From: Symbiodinium natans | Taxonomy: Eukaryota; Sar; Dinophyceae; Suessiales; Symbiodiniaceae | Length of the DNA: 64,000 nucleotides | NCBI GenBank assembly: GCA_905221605.1 | Contig: CAJNDS010002290.1 | Location: forward strand, 733,501-797,500 | Direction of reading: 5' to 3' | Shown: one piece after another, positions 63,856 through 64,000 of the stretch | How positions within the stretch are numbered: the first letter of the stretch is position 1 | Layout: each line of letters begins with the position of its first letter | Translations under genes and position numbers: made by a program | The notes under the pieces: generated by a model | The model's input: only the letters and a program-made list of their open reading frames with translations | What the model was told of the DNA's origin: nothing | Database searches by the model: none

Positions 63856-64000
63856 GTATAGAGCTTTAGAAATTCTAGGGCGAGGCTTTTGCGTTTCTGC
63901 CTTCCCAACTCCACGCGTTTTGACGACACGAAGTGGTGAGCCGATGGAGTTTAACAGGCTTACCAGTGGTTGGAGTGGAAAAAAAGCTATAGAGTTCTAT

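Overview
This looks like nuclear DNA of a dinoflagellate (confidence about 0.75). The evidence is: Arabidopsis-type TTTAGGG/CCCTAAA telomere-like repeats scattered through nearly every kilobase in both orientations; small exons all on the + strand; introns whose donors are often GC rather than GT; introner-like inverted-repeat elements; and a polytopic membrane protein whose HSW, FLDxCCIDQ and RLWCVFE motifs I associate with a family expanded in dinoflagellates. No rRNA, tRNA, CRISPR or bacterial operon was seen. Most long open frames are shadows of low-complexity DNA. Real coding sequence is broken into exons of 25-450 bases separated by telomere-repeat tracts, so exons were read by hand from splice phase and protein-like content.

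Layout. 1-6.2 kb: a decayed gene copy, a 69-base poly-G tract, a 49-bp perfect inverted repeat and a ~130-bp tandem repeat. 6.2-11.9 kb: gene A, at least 13 exons and at least 524 codons, the TIR-like membrane protein. 12.1-15.6 kb: a diverged duplicate of 0.7-2.8 kb in which the same exons stay in phase (gene C). 15.8-27.2 kb: exon clusters of several further genes, three with clear terminal exons. 28.0-29.6 kb: gene B, a complete four-exon gene for a 301-residue membrane protein; two of its introns are inverted-repeat elements. 30-36 kb: a ~0.8-kb macrosatellite. 36.5-44 kb: microsatellites, a ~59-bp satellite, a satellite derived from telomere-like repeats, and a 4.4-kb AT-rich higher-order array. 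44.5-63.9 kb: more exon clusters, inverted-repeat elements and telomere tracts.

The unifying observation is that telomere-like repeats behave as intron material. Some introns consist almost wholly of them (11192-11298, 25251-25299, 6892-6939). About sixteen apparent exons end exactly at a GTTTAGGG or close variant that supplies the GT donor, and at least two start right after a TTTAG. Separately, nine or so families of short inverted-repeat elements are dispersed through the window, several lie exactly between exon ends, and some carry telomere repeats in their centre. Exon calls outside genes A and B are tentative because neighbouring frames are often also open.
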